This document shows, in pieces, positions 44,501-55,731 of a stretch of 64,000 nucleotides of DNA. The DNA is taken from positions 13,884,501 to 13,948,500 of the forward strand of contig CM068552.1 of NCBI GenBank assembly GCA_035048495.1. Direction: 5' to 3'. Below the pieces are notes generated by a model. It was not told where the DNA came from. It did not search any database and saw only the letters and a list, made by a program, of their open reading frames with translations. A program made the translations under genes and the position numbers. Source of the DNA: Euptelea pleiosperma (taxonomy: Eukaryota > Streptophyta > Magnoliopsida > Ranunculales > Eupteleaceae). Within the stretch, counting starts at the first letter, position 1; each line of letters opens with the position of its first letter.

Positions 44501-45971
44501 TAATGTAGTGTTGAGGTTTTGCTCAACTTGGTTTCTTAGATTAATCATCATAATAAGTCTTTTTCCCAACGGTATAGGGTCGGCTGTAAGATACATGTTC
44601 CTCCATTCAATCCTGTATAAAGTCATCTCTTCCGTTAAGGCAAGTTTCTAAAAATCTCCTCCAAAAATCTCATTCCACGTCCGTTTTAGCCTTCCCTCGC
44701 CCTTTTAGGCCCTTCAACTTGCACATTCCTCCTCACTGGTGCTGTCATTGGTCTTTGTTGTACATGACCAAACCATCTCAATCAACTTTCCCTCATTTTG
44801 TTACTTATTGGGGCTACTCCTATATTTTCACGAATGCATTCATTTTAATTTTGTTTAGGAAAGTGTTGTTTTGTTAAGAAGTTTTAGTGTCTTTAGAAGG
44901 TTGTTCGTATGTTAGTAGGATTTAGATAAGGTGAATGGAAGGGGTGTGAAGTTAGAATGGTTTTTTCCCAAATCCGAATCTTGATAGACTATGTTTAGGG
45001 TTTTGTATTTATGTTCTATATATGAGTGTGCAGGAAATTGGTTAAAAGTATTTTTGGTTTCGTGGACAGTGGCGGAGCCAAGAAGGGGTCGGGGGGTGGG
45101 GGGCAGTTGTCCCCCCTCAAGAAAAGTCTTACAAAACAATTTTTTGCGATTTTGCCCCCGTTGAACAAACTCCTGGCTCCTCCACTGTTCGTGGAGAGTG
45201 TATGCAAGAAGAGGGTGGATCATACGAAGTGATTAGATTTGAACTTTATTTTAGTGGAATTATTTGTTTTATTCTTGTTTCTTCTCATCATTTTTTATGC
45301 TTTGATTACTCCGTATGATCTTGAGCTCATACGTTAGACTTCGATTGGAGAATCAGTGTGTTGTCGGGTCCAGTATTTGGTAGATGCTTGATTTCTCGTC
45401 AGTTCTAGTGGTACATTATTTTTAGACCAATCCGCTTGATAATTGGAACTCAGTCGAGCACTTTGGGATTCCATATACCCTGAGCTTTAGCACAATTCAT
45501 GAATTATGAGCAATTGATAAACATACATGTCATACCATCTCTATATTTTAGCTAATAAACGCACTAAAAAACTGAGTGTACTTTGCAATTAATGCAGATA
45601 TGGTATTCCCCAGCCGTGGTTACAGTGTGACAGTGATGGCACGTAACAGGAAAATGAAGGTATATGGTTCAATCTAAAGTCGGGCAATTGCTCCATATGT
45701 TTGTTTTCCTTTAAATAAAATACTGCTCAGAATATTTGGCTGGTTTCGATGCAATTCTTTCTTTGTTTTTTCTTCTTCACAGGAGAAGAGCTATAATCCC
45801 AGCACTGACAAGAAGAGGGACACTGACAATATGAATGTGGAGGACTACCACCCCATTGATCCAGTTCCAAGTTCGAAGGCATCCATAAAATCTGGACCAA
45901 TTGAGCATGGCACTCCTCTTATGCCTTATATTCCAAAGCCGGCACCCCCAAATCACCCCAAGCGTGATTGA
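41504..45971 (+). CDS. Small secreted protein, 120 residues, three exons
   Basis: Putative secreted peptide precursor or wall protein; function unknown. Exons 41504-41615, 45598-45659 and 45783-45971 join in frame across GT/AG introns and total 363 nt. Residues 7-23 are strongly hydrophobic, a likely signal peptide. A serine run follows (24-35, encoded by AGC repeats). Residues 38-58 are basic (ARNRKMK). The C-terminal part has a basic KKR (68-70), then VEDYHPIDPVPSSKASIKS (77-95), with an Asp-Tyr pair in an acidic context suited to tyrosine sulfation, and a Pro-rich end with IEHGTPLMPYIPKP (98-111). I recall similar uncharacterised plant proteins with the HGTPLMPYIPKP block, but cannot name the family. 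It is not a CLE, RGF or PSY by motif. Intron 1 (3982 bp) is full of transposons; the exons are clean. Two adjacent ATGs (41504, 41507) are possible starts. Confidence 0.8.
42948..42980. repeat. CAC/CA microsatellite in an intron
   Basis: A run of CAC triplets followed by CA dinucleotides, in a CT-rich stretch of intron 1 of the secreted-protein gene. The long open frames here are microsatellite products. Confidence 0.8.
43211..43941. mobile_element. Long foldback element in an intron
   Basis: Left arm starts CAATTTGAAAAAGCTGACAT and ACCCCCCTATGACTCGGTC. Right arm ends GACCGAGTCATAGGGGGG and ATGTCAGCTTTTTCAAATTG. Inner arms also pair: GTTGACCCGAGTTGACTACC with GGTAGTCAACTCGGGTCAAC, and GGGTTTGGGTTT with AAACCCAAACCC. 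Arms are about 150-170 bp in 731 bp. The centre has GGCCGGCTGGCC and GGTTGGTTGCCGG words. No transposase. A further GGGGGGTATGTC just outside the right end may be part of the terminus. Confidence 0.75.
44525..44870 (-). pseudogene. RTE-type LINE C-terminal remnant
   Basis: On the minus strand, read from about 44850, the frame gives ECIRENIGVAPISNKMRES, a stop, then LRWFGHVQQRPMTAPVRR and NVQVEGPKRAR. This is the well-conserved C-terminal region of plant RTE-clade LINE proteins. Later pieces (SRPYTVGKK) are in another frame. It lies in antisense orientation inside intron 1 of the secreted-protein gene. Dead copy. Confidence 0.8.
45067..45187. mobile_element. 121-bp hAT-like MITE with perfect TSD
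   Basis: Ends CAGTGGCGGAGCCA and TGGCTCCTCCACTG are inverted repeats. The flanking octamer TTCGTGGA is exact on both sides (45059-45066, 45188-45195). CA...TG ends and 8-bp duplication indicate a hAT-type non-autonomous element. It differs from the C family. Confidence 0.85.
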
Positions 45972-46539
45972 TCTTCATCTAATCTAGACTAGACGAGTCT
46001 GTTTCGCCGTGCAGCGGTGTTAATACTGAATAATGTAATAACTTTGTTTGTCGAGGATGTTCAACTCCTTTTTCTCTTGTATCAAGTTTATACTGCTAGC
46101 CTAAGTATCTAAGTTGGAGTTCATCTACAAATGCAGTATCTTTTGTTTTCACTAATGTGGTTTTTCTAAGGAATGTCTTCTGTTATTGTTATACATAATT
46201 GGCAGAGATGTTCATATGCTGATTATCTTCTCTTATGCCTACCATCAAAAGCTCTAATCTGAAAGATAAAAATCTTAATTTTCAAATTTTGAGGTGCCAT
46301 TCTCTTTTGTTATGGGAGGAAACATCTTACATCCATGGTAATGGAGATGCAGGACATGTCTGAATGGACTGGCTCTACCACTTTGTCAAAGGTCCATAAC
46401 TGCTGGATGTGAGCTCTGTACAGCAGTATTGGCATGATATGTAGTAGAAATTCTTGAGAGCAAGCATTTCAGCAACTATGTAGAGGGGTTAATAGTCATT
46501 ATTCACGACAGCACCACCCTAAGCGAGACAATTTGCTAA

Positions 46540-46900
46540 AATACTAAAGCTACTGTTGATAAAGATCGTCGCAACAAACGGGCAAATCTTATCAAAAGTC
46601 GGATTATCCGTACCAACCAAGGATCCAAACTTCGAGAAGAACTACACTCCTACATCTATAAAAAGAGGGGTTTGCAGCTGTACACGGTATGCAATCTTCC
46701 CTAAAACCTCCTCATCTACTACTACTACTAACTTGAGTGTCAGAGTGGTTTCACTGCAAGTGGAGGAGTGCGAGTTGAAGTGTGCGGTGGAGATTTGTCA
46801 CATAATATTTTTGCCCACATCGCCCCTGCTAAAAGTTATTACCCCATCAAAAGTGCACTTAAAGTTAACATTGAAATGGGCTCGGATTAGCTCAAATCAC
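46540..46900 (+). mobile_element. Ty3/gypsy LTR fragment (Tat/Athila-like)
   Basis: A TATA-like CTATAAAAAGAGGGG is followed about 70 bases later by ACTTGAGTGTCAGAGTGG, a pattern I associate with the promoter and R-U5 region of plant Tat/Athila-type LTRs. Boundaries and the internal region were not found, so it may be a partial solo LTR. Confidence 0.5.
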
Positions 46901-46969
46901 TGAAGACCAGACCTGAGCTTTTAAAACAACTTTTGAAACGTTGTTACCTACATAAATCACTGTTTGGGC

Positions 46970-47290
46970 ACAATGCCTGCGTGGATGTTCAAGCCCACTG
47001 ATTGGTGGATAAACACACTAAAAATTAACTTGATTAATTGATGATTTCTAGCCATTGGATTTGCTACCCAAAAAACATGCTTGAATCCAACGGCTAGAAT
47101 CGTGTCCTAAAAATACTAAAATCCATGGCTAGGGCTAATCAATCAGGTTGGTTATTGGTTTGCATATCCAATAAGGGGTGGGCTAAAAATCCATGTTGTT
47201 AGTGGGACATGGGCTGGGGGCCTTCTCTCACACAGGGTGCTTACATGACCGCCTTAATGACCTTAAGGTAGAGCTGGTCATAACATGGAG
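46970..47290. repeat. Palindromic element, B' type
   Basis: TTGGTGGATAAACACACTAA, AATCCAACGGCTAGAATCG and TTGGTTTGCATATCCAATA; right edge GCCTTAATGACCTTAAGGTA. Closest in this window to the copy at 18690-19030. Confidence 0.62.
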
Positions 47291-47433
47291 TATAGGTCGC
47301 CCTTATCAATAGAACGACACTACAATTCATCTCCCATCTTATCTATTAGAACTAGGAGATCCAGGCAAAGATTCTAAATATTGTAAACTGGTTAGGAAAA
47401 CTCCAAAAACACTTGGTCCTGAGGATTCTAAAC

Positions 47434-47640
47434 TGTTGAGAATCAACCTTCCACGAACCAACAAAAATAGCGAGAACAGAAAAGATCAATTACACAGTAC
47501 AACAGATTTACATGGTTCGACGGTGTGCAACCCCCATTTTAAGGCATTGTTATCTCTTTTTTTATTTTCTTTGATCAAAATAGGTAAGTTTAATCAAGTT
47601 CATCCATTAAAAAGATGTTTGTTTCAACTTTCTTGACATA
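47434..47640 (+). mobile_element. Copia LTR-like left end (copy 1)
   Basis: Starts TGTTGAGAATCAACCTTCCA and shares about 55 bp with the sequence at 51998, including AGCAAAAATAG/AGAAAAGATC words. TGTTGA starts are typical for Ty1-Copia LTRs. The right end is not defined. Confidence 0.45.
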
Positions 47641-47649
47641 TTCAAGGGC

Positions 47650-50330
47650 CCAAAATTGTATTTGGATGAAAAATGACCTATTAGGTTCATGTTTTAGAAA
47701 GTTTGAAATCACTAAAATATTCATGTTCAGATGATCATTCTGATACCAATCTTGGCTTATTTGGCCTTGATTTCAGGCCGAAAAAGAGACTTAGCCATCT
47801 CGAAGATGAAAGGAGGAGGTCCCACCGATTGTGCCAACAATTTATTCACCTCAAATTTTGAAGTGGGGTATGGATTACTAATTTGTTAGATTGATCTCAT
47901 CCGTTAAAATTTAATTTGTATGTGAGGGATATTACCTTCGATATGATTAAAATCAGATAATTACATTTCTTCTTAACAAAGAGATCATATTTGATTAAGA
48001 GAATGACTAAAATATGTATAAGAAATACATTTGTATTGATTTCTTTACAAAGTATAAGATTTATGCCTCTAATGAGAGAGCTTGATTTACTTGTCTTTTT
48101 GCGATTTATGTACATAATATCCCTTTTTAGGGCGGTCGTCAAGAGTACATGTGACTTTTTGGTAATTGATATGTAAAAAAATGGTTCCAGTACTCGGGGC
48201 ACAGTGCACAAGTATTTTCATGAAGTTTTGGTGCATTATTGCTACATTTTTCGAAGGAGACAATTGTCTTTCCATCCTTCGATGAAAATATGGATGCAAA
48301 ACAGACCCATAGTCAGCTCAGACATACATTTAAGGTATAATTTCAATAAAAAAGATTATAAATATCCAACCTTTTATTTTCTCATCCTACACATTAATGT
48401 TGGCCTTCATTTTTATTGCGAAGGGTGCCGTGATCTAAAAGCAAGATCTCTGGTCTCCACCATTATCTAATAATTCGTATATCTTTCCATCAGGATAAGT
48501 GAGAGACTCTATTAAATATCTTTGGTAAAAGAGAGAGAAAAAGTGGCAAATTTCGAACCTCAAACTGATCAAACGGGCTAACCAGGAAAGTCTCGAAGTG
48601 TGCCATATGAACTGATCATGTTCTTGGTGGTTTGGACCATGGTGAGCTTGGGCCAAACCTATGCCAGGTTTGGGCTTACCTCTGCCTGCCCCAAACTCTG
48701 CCCATGGACACCACTTCTTAAAATATACCCCAAGAAAAAGTTTTGTTTCCTTGTGAGCTCTCTGAAATTATTAGAGATGATGCTAGAGGTTGTAAATATG
48801 CTCCTTTGTAATTATTTCATTCATATATAGTATCTGGTAGGGATCCCACCTAACACCAACCTTGTCCACTAAATATAATTGGCTAAATCCTACTGGTTTT
48901 GGGTGCATGTCTTATGGCCAACACCCCTTTAGAAGAACTATCATGATCCTTGGAGGGGAAGAAATCTGATTTGAGAAATCTAGAGAATTCTTCAATCTTT
49001 TGCACATATGGAGAAAAAAAAAACTGATAAGATGGTTAATTTTCTTACTTCTAAGGCTATGTATGGTTGCCCTGAATAAGTTTTCTAAAAATGATTTTCG
49101 CATATAAATCTCATAAAACTTTTTCTCTATCAACACTTCTTGACATACAAATCCTTTTTTCTCTAAAACGTTTTGTTGATCACCATACAGAGCCCAAATG
49201 TAAATTTCTTAGAGAAACTGTTTGGTTTCCTTCCAAGTTTCCTACTTATCTCAACAATTTAAAAATAAACCCCTTTAGTCTCTGTCTATGCATCACACTT
49301 GTCAGCTAGTTGGTTGTCATAATAGCAACGTTTAACAACTGATAAATTGATGAGAGCTCAACTTGAATCTTCTAAAGTAGACCTTACCTACAAAAAAAAA
49401 AAAAAACAGAGTATTTCTTTCCCCTCAAGCTAATCTGATCATCATCCATTTTGATGTCTTTTCAACATCAACCAATCCTTTCTAAAACCCAAAAAGCACT
49501 TTGAAACCCCCCCATCAATACACACCTCACCAAGGGGATTTCTTTTTCATTATTCTCTCAACTCATATCCTAAAAAAAATGAAGTGGGACATGGCAAGAA
49601 ATGTGGAGAGGTTTCAATCTTTGATCCTAATTGGTCACATTCTTCTTTTTATTATGGGATTGAAGTGGAAAGGAGAAGCAATGTTACAAACACAAGGGTC
49701 CAGAGTCCACACAAAAAAAAATCATTCTTTCTCCGAAGTTTCTAATCTTTTTTAAACAAAGGTGTGTTACTTTAAGATCAAATATAGTATGGAGTGTCTT
49801 TTAAGTCACAAGGCTTCCAAACTGATCCCAACCATCATTTGTTAATTAAAACTAAACAGCATCCTAATAAAGCTAGTTTTCATTGTCATTTACCTGTTAA
49901 GAACACTTGAATTCACTCCAAATTCACTGTTACATCGAAACCGGACTTCCCGTTCTGACGGCGTTATGGGTTGGTATATATCGAAATGTATGTGGGGTTC
50001 CTCCTATCGATTCATGTGGGGGGCGCCTATCGATTCTTCGAGTTCCGATTTAGACATGTTGATTCATATTAATATTTCTTTATAATTATTTGAGAAGTAG
50101 AAATTAAAGAAGTTTTATAGAGTAGATAGAACCTTACTCTATTTTTTCCTCGGGGGTCAGGAAGAGCTGTCCTTTGGTTGCTTTTTACAAGCGCCCCACT
50201 AGAAGAGGGGCCTCAAGATGGATATGAAAGGACTTGAAATGAGATTAAAAGTGGGGGTGGGGGTTGGGGGACTTGAAATGAAAATTATAATATCAGTGCA
50301 CTTTTTCATAATATCCCTAAGGATGATTAT
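47650..50330. other. AT-rich stretch without a recognised gene
   Basis: Open frames of 60-104 codons occur on both strands, all AT-rich and without domain, splice context or familiar motif. A hairpin pair or LTR could be hidden here, but I see no clear structure. Confidence 0.45.
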
Positions 50331-50351
50331 AGTGTCCAACAGCATTTGACT

Positions 50352-50628
50352 GAAATGAACGATGTGGGGCCCACGTGGGTGAGCCCTAGGGCTGATGATT
50401 CCTCACTATTGAGATCATCCTCCAAAAAAAAAAAATCAGGCCAATCTGAGTTTTCTGACCCCACCAAAATGTGCTCTTCATTCTGAGAATTTCATTTTCT
50501 GAAGAGCAAATTTGGTCAGAATTGTCTTAAATATTTTTTTTTAGGATGATCCTAGTGACGAGGAGATCATCCTCACCCAAAATCAGCCGTAGGGGCTCTC
50601 CCATGTGGGCCCCACAGCGTTCATTTGA
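50352..50628. repeat. Palindromic element, F type (diverged copy)
   Basis: Left: GTGGGGCCCACGTGGGTGAG, GGCTGATGATTCC and GAGATCATCCTCCAAAAA. Right: GAGGAGATCATCCTCACCC, AAAATCAGCCG and CCATGTGGGCCCCACA. The outer edges GGGGCCCACGTGG and CCATGTGGGCCCC pair well. Confidence 0.65.
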
Positions 50629-50714
50629 GTCACCGGTGACCTTGTAACCCTATCTGGGTACGTACCCCTAATTAGACAAATTGAAATAGTCTTATATAAT
50701 AATCTTGTACGTAT

Positions 50715-50910
50715 ATTAGGGTTGTAAATGGGTCACACCCCTATTACTTTCTAGCAGTCTAGACTCTTGACTCTAGAGCTGATTATGGGTCGGACCGACT
50801 TGTAACCTGTTAGACCAAACCCAACTCAAAACCCGGTCTAGGTAGAGAATTTGGATCCAGTGGATAGGTACATGCCTGACCTAGATTACACTACAACCGG
50901 TGTATAATCC
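50715..50910. repeat. Degenerate GGGTCGG-type repeat
   Basis: TGTAAATGGGTCACACCCC, ATGGGTCGGACCGACTTG and ACCCAACTCAAAACCCGG words, as in the other GGGCT-rich repeats of the window. Confidence 0.35.
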
Positions 50911-51023
50911 CATCTCTATTAATCCAAAATCCAAAATCCCATCTAAGACTCTCCACCATTGAAATGGACATGTAGAAGAGTGAATAAAACTATCTGTGGG
51001 ACCCAAGAGCAAAACGCGATATA

Positions 51024-51412
51024 ACTAGTGGAGGAGCAAAGTTCAATACTCCACATGCCGAATAATGCCACGTGGCACACTAGTTTAATCCTACTGACTC
51101 ATGAATGTTTGGACTACCCGTTGGTGGACGTACAGACCAAAATCATCCATATTGGTGATTTCTGGGCAATGGATTCGGACATTTTGCATCATAAGCATGG
51201 AACCCACCCATGGGCCTGTTCAAGAAGCCCACGAAGAAAAAATATGCTCAAATACAATGGCTAGGATTTACCAATCAAGCTGATTTTTGGTGTGTAGATC
51301 CACCAAAGGAGTGGTCCAAAGTCCAAACATTTATGGGTCGGTGGCCTTGAAAGATTTTGCCACGTAGCATTTTTGGCTTGTGGAATATTGAACTTTGCTC
51401 GTCCAGTGGAGC
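51024..51412. repeat. Palindromic element, A type with GAGCAAAGTTCAAT edge
   Basis: Left edge AGTGGAGGAGCAAAGTTCAA and ATGCCACGTGGCACACTAG. Right edge TTTTGCCACGTAGCA and ATATTGAACTTTGCTCGTCC. The core is like other A-type copies (GGTGGACGTACAGACCAAAA / TTTTTGGTGTGTAGATCCAC). The distinct outer edge suggests a sub-family or fusion. Confidence 0.72.
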
Positions 51413-51997
51413 AAACTTTTTCCCGGAGCAAAACCCGGTTGAAAGCAAGGGAGAGAGAGGGACAGAATACGACGGAGCATCCTAGAAAGGAAGGCTTAAG
51501 TAGTTAGCTTAGCTTGCAATCATATCCAGCAGAGAGTGTTGTGTCGCGTTGTGCTGGTATTCTTTACGTGGGGTTTGCAATTGAGAGCCCTTTCAAGAAT
51601 ATTTAGCTCACTCATTCCTTTGCTCAGCTAATTATTTCACCTTATTTGATGTATATTTGAAATAAGACAAAAGGTTTTCTGGGGTGTCACACCAGACTTC
51701 ATTCCCTTTAAAGACTGGAACGAAGTTGACTTGGCAAATATTGATCTTCATCTGATGGAGAATCCTCCAAGTTGGCCACCCTAACTTTACCCATGAAATA
51801 AGGTACACCTCACTGCCATACCAAGAAGGGAATTTGTAAGTGGATGCTTTAAAAATTTGAGAATTTTTTTTTATTGAAGTTGCCTCTAGTTGTGGCATTG
51901 TGAGTCGAATAAAAACATGCCACGTGCACACCGAAAAAGGCAATATTAACTCAAGTCCTATGAGTTAAATCAAGTTAGGTTACTTTTGGTCTTTGAT

Positions 51998-52440
51998 TGT
52001 TGAAAATCGACCTTCCACAAACTAGCAAAAATAGAGAGAATGGAAAAGATCATCGAACAAACATGACAATTTTGCTTGATTCCACAGTGTACATGGGTGA
52101 GAAGTGCTCTTTCACTATCTCTAAAGAATTAGGATAACAAATGTTTCATCTCTTTCTCTCTCTCTCTCTCTGTCTCTATGTTCAAGTGAAACCCTAATAC
52201 CCTTTTAGAGAATATATAATACAATGAAATATTTATAAGTGCCCCCAATATAAGTTGTACCCCAAAACAAGTTGTATAGACTTGTACGTACGTACGAAAA
52301 CTGCGCCCCATCCAGACCCCCAAGCAAGGGGTTTGCTATCCCCCCACAATCCCCTCAGCTAGCTCAATGCGGAGCTAGTTGACCCACGTAAAGCTGTAAA
52401 TTAAATGAACAATAAAATCTCTATGGAACAGTACTCCCTG
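51998..52440 (+). mobile_element. Copia LTR-like sequence (copy 2)
   Basis: Starts TGTTGAAAATCGACCTTCCA, as at 47434. A short CT run (52147-52172) and TATA-like stretches follow. It may run to about 52440, but no closing ...CA end with a 5-bp repeat was recognised. Confidence 0.4.
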
Positions 52441-52942
52441 CAAAATACAAGACACATAACACAACAATAATGTGCATGAGGCATAGTTTTGTTGAACCCA
52501 CAAGACCACAACGAAAGAAAATTTCCTCCAAAATCCTGATCTAGTAGTCTAAATTAGATTGTTTCTAGAGTGGCAATGGAAAACTATTTTACTATTGCTG
52601 TCAACCTGGGATCCCGTCCCTAGGTCCAGAACATTAGATGTTCCTCAAGATTCACAATACAAATCTCAAAGACCCTCCAATTTTCTGGACTTAGCTAGGA
52701 ATGACGATCGACCTCGCAAACTGACAATGTCATTGTTTGTAGTATTATCATGGCACGCGCTATTGTTAAGTCGGCAAAGCTAATTGGTGATGATACCACA
52801 AATCTAGTTTCTAATACCATCTTCACCCACTCGCTCGCTTACTGGCTCAAAAACTGAAGGATTTATATTCACACATATATATATAAAAAAATAAAAAATA
52901 AAAAAAATAAAAAAAAAAAGAGAGATTAATATTTCAGAAATA

Positions 52943-53060
52943 TCTATTACTACTTTAAAGCAAAAACTTGGGTTGGTCACTTGAAGTCCGCCTGTATATG
53001 CCACGTATTATATGATCAGAAAAGAAAAAAAGTTAACACAGAAAAGACAAAACTTGGGTT
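52943..53060 (+). mobile_element. Helitron-like 5' terminus
   Basis: A|TCTATTACTACTTTAAAGC followed by AAAAACTTGGGTTGG is the clearest of several such ends in the window. The internal word AAAACTTGGGTTGG is repeated at 53048. The matching 3' end is not identified. Confidence 0.5.
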
Positions 53061-53129
53061 GGACCGCGCGAGCTTCACAATGTACCTTGACTTCACTAAT
53101 ACCCTTAGATGGTCTCCTAATTACTTTCC

Positions 53130-53335
53130 GTGTCACTCTTTATAAACCTTTAGACCCAAAATAATGCTCAAAATCTACAGTTAAAAATCAATTCATGTAA
53201 ATGACTCCAATCGAGCGCTTAGAAATCACTAATGAGGCTGAGTTTTTGCATGTAGGTCTACGTAGGGATGGGGCAAACATCCATACGGTCAGTAATCTCT
53301 AAGAGTGTGCCACGTGTAAGATGCACATGCATTTC
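53130..53335. repeat. A-type element, right half
   Basis: ATAATGCTCAAAATCTACAG, AGAAATCACTAATGAGGC, ACATCCATACGGTCAGT and GAGTGTGCCACGTG are a right half. The left half is missing. Confidence 0.6.
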
Positions 53336-53934
53336 AAATGGAAGTCATAAAGTTTTGATTCAGAAATTTTTCAATGGACATTTACAGGCAGGAAACATTT
53401 CTAGAAAACTTTTGCAAAAGCAAACATACAGAGCCGTAGTTTAAAACTTTTCGAATTGCTCTCGCCGAAAGGAAAATGCTTTTTAGAAGTGGTCCTAAAT
53501 AAAAATGGTGGAATTTGTGTGTGTTCGTGGTGCACATGCATGCATCAATGTCCATCTTGTGCTTTTGCTTTACAAGAGCATGATACCACAAAAAAAAATG
53601 ATAATATAGTGGGGAGAACCACCAAATTATATGCGTTGTCTCTATCTTGACGCTGATTGATGCATCTGCCCAGTAGCCCATTGACGTGGAGTGTCCAAGA
53701 GAAGCCACCTCTTAGATGAGTTGCAACTTAAAATTGCACCGACCGGATGATCCGCGCGAGGCATCCTTAACCACACAATTTTGTGATTACTGTATGTGTT
53801 TTGGTTAACATCCGTCCAAGAAGTGCCCATTGGTTGGAAACGATTCAAATCACGTGGTTGATTGTGAGCAAAGATTGGTGAAATAAAAATCAGAAATGAG
53901 CATATTTGAAAGATTTTATGAAGAAAAAAAATGT

Positions 53935-54450
53935 AACAAGATAGACTTGACTAAAGTTTTAGGACTTTAACCAGGCCTCAAGCTGCCATTCCTCCCGAAA
54001 AGATATTTTGTCAGGAAGGGGCAAACGTTAGCCTTTTTACCATGAACGACATCGTACTCGCAGATCTATTCCATGTTTCGATTCCATGAGCCTTTGACTC
54101 TAATGGCAATCGATCTCTACCTCGCCCTTAAGGAGCGGCATTATTGACCCCCAACACAAAGGCGTCAGGTATAGTATTTTTGTTAGTCAGCCCTCTGGGC
54201 CGATTGATGTTTAGCCCATCCCTTGTTAGATATACACACCAAAAATCACCCTGATTGGTAATTTCTAGCCATTAGATTTTGGTACTTTTTAAGGCATGGT
54301 TCTAGCCATTGGATTCAATTATTTCTTTGGGTACTAAAATCAAAAGTTTAAAATCATCAAACAAGCTGATTTTTGGTACGGAAGTCTATCAAGGAGTGGG
54401 CTAAACATCCATGCGGTCAGTAGCGTCGGTTCTACCTTGTTACATCACGG
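53935..54450. repeat. Palindromic element, B type (copy 4), enlarged
   Basis: Family edges TGTAACAAGATAGACTTGAC at 53933 and TTCTACCTTGTTACATCAC at 54430. The standard core is at 54170-54430. About 220 bp of extra sequence without a partner lies in the left part (53955-54160), so the left arm has an insertion. Confidence 0.68.
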
Positions 54451-54522
54451 CCCTTTTGGGAAGGAAGTCAATTGAATATTGAATACCAACAGAAAGAGTT
54501 CCTTGGTGAACACCTCACTAGA

Positions 54523-54602
54523 CATGGCAGAACTCAGCCAGTCCGGAGGGTCCCGATTCCACAAGTCATGGCAGAACTCAGCCAGTCCAGAGGGTCCCGA
54601 AT
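54523..54602. repeat. Short tandem duplication (period 44 bp)
   Basis: CATGGCAGAACTCAGCCAGT followed by CC(G/A)GAGGGTCCCGA occurs twice, 44 bp apart, with one difference in the shared 35 bp. Confidence 0.8.
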
Positions 54603-54924
54603 AACTAACCTGAGTCAACTCGGTCGGAAAGGACAGAGAGTTGACTTGCTTGAGACAACCAGTGTTGGAGCCACGGGATTTTAATCCTTTGACATCTAGC
54701 GCACCCACCGTATACTACAAGTAATGTGCCCCCTTAACATTTTCACAGTATCTCGACGCAGACCGATCCAATGGCCAAGACCAAGACTTTCAACCATGGT
54801 TATATGAGTATGATGTAGAGGTCATGACCAAGAGCCTAATCATCCAAATAGTGTTCGAACAGGTTGATAACGAAATTCTCATATAGAGATGCTACAAGCG
54901 ACGAGTATGGGCCACGTTCACACA

Positions 54925-55145
54925 CCTCGACGTCTAGCTGAGATGGTTAATGTGTACCGGTCATGGGTTCAATCCCACAAAGGCAGGTTTCCTCCTTGAG
55001 CAGCTGTGCCACGCCGTTGACCCGCCCTGGTATAGCTACCCTGGCTTCCATCCACGATGGGACTGGTCCAGTACTGGTCCAACTCCTTTACCCAACTGGT
55101 TTTGCTGTCCAAGCCTAACTCTTTTGCCTACCAAAAAAACGAAAT
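54925..55145 (+). mobile_element. tRNA-derived SINE
   Basis: Box A TAGCTGAGATGG (54937) and box B GGGTTCAATCCC (54964) have tRNA-like spacing. A non-coding body of about 150 bp follows, ending TTTTGCCTACCAAAAAAACG, an A-rich tail. Target duplication not resolved. The best-formed SINE of the window. Confidence 0.65.
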
Positions 55146-55731
55146 AGCGTGTTCGGTGATTTGTAATACTTCCAACGTCTTAAATTAGGCACCGTGTGTT
55201 GACACACTTTGTTGATCTTCTCCTAATTCTAACCTTTCCACAGAGTTTAATATTGCTTGTGAAATTACAGAGCAAAAGGGGCTGTCTCGAGTGAGGCAAC
55301 CCGATACGATATGTCCCGGTTCTTGCAGAGACCAAGTTGACTCGCGACTCGACCTTGATTAAGACTTTAAATCAATGTAAAGCATATGATTCCCACTTGA
55401 TCTAATGGGTCTTCGGATCAATGGTCCATGTGAGCTCGCCTTCCCTATGGCACGACATGTGTCGACCCTAAAACCGCGCGCCTTAACCCAAGTGGTAGGC
55501 ACCGAAACGAGCCTCCATAGGAAATTTTTTCCCGGTCCATGTTGGTGTGACACCGCTTCGTATATAATTGTGCTCAGCAAAAAGTGTACAATTTAAATTT
55601 TCTACCAATTCCACTTTTACTACAGTAATACTAACTAGTGAACATTAATCATATGTTAATTTAAAAGTTTATTATCGCTTACTAGGGGCTGGCACGTTTC
55701 ACATAAGTGATTATAGGTGCCTCTTCGGCAT

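Noticed and set aside
46556..46903. 115-codon open frame
   Set aside because: It covers a Ty3/gypsy-like LTR promoter region; Thr-rich product without domain.
54445..54708. Open frames on both strands at about 54.5 kb
   Set aside because: They span a 44-bp tandem duplication and the end of a B-type repeat; no motif or splice context.
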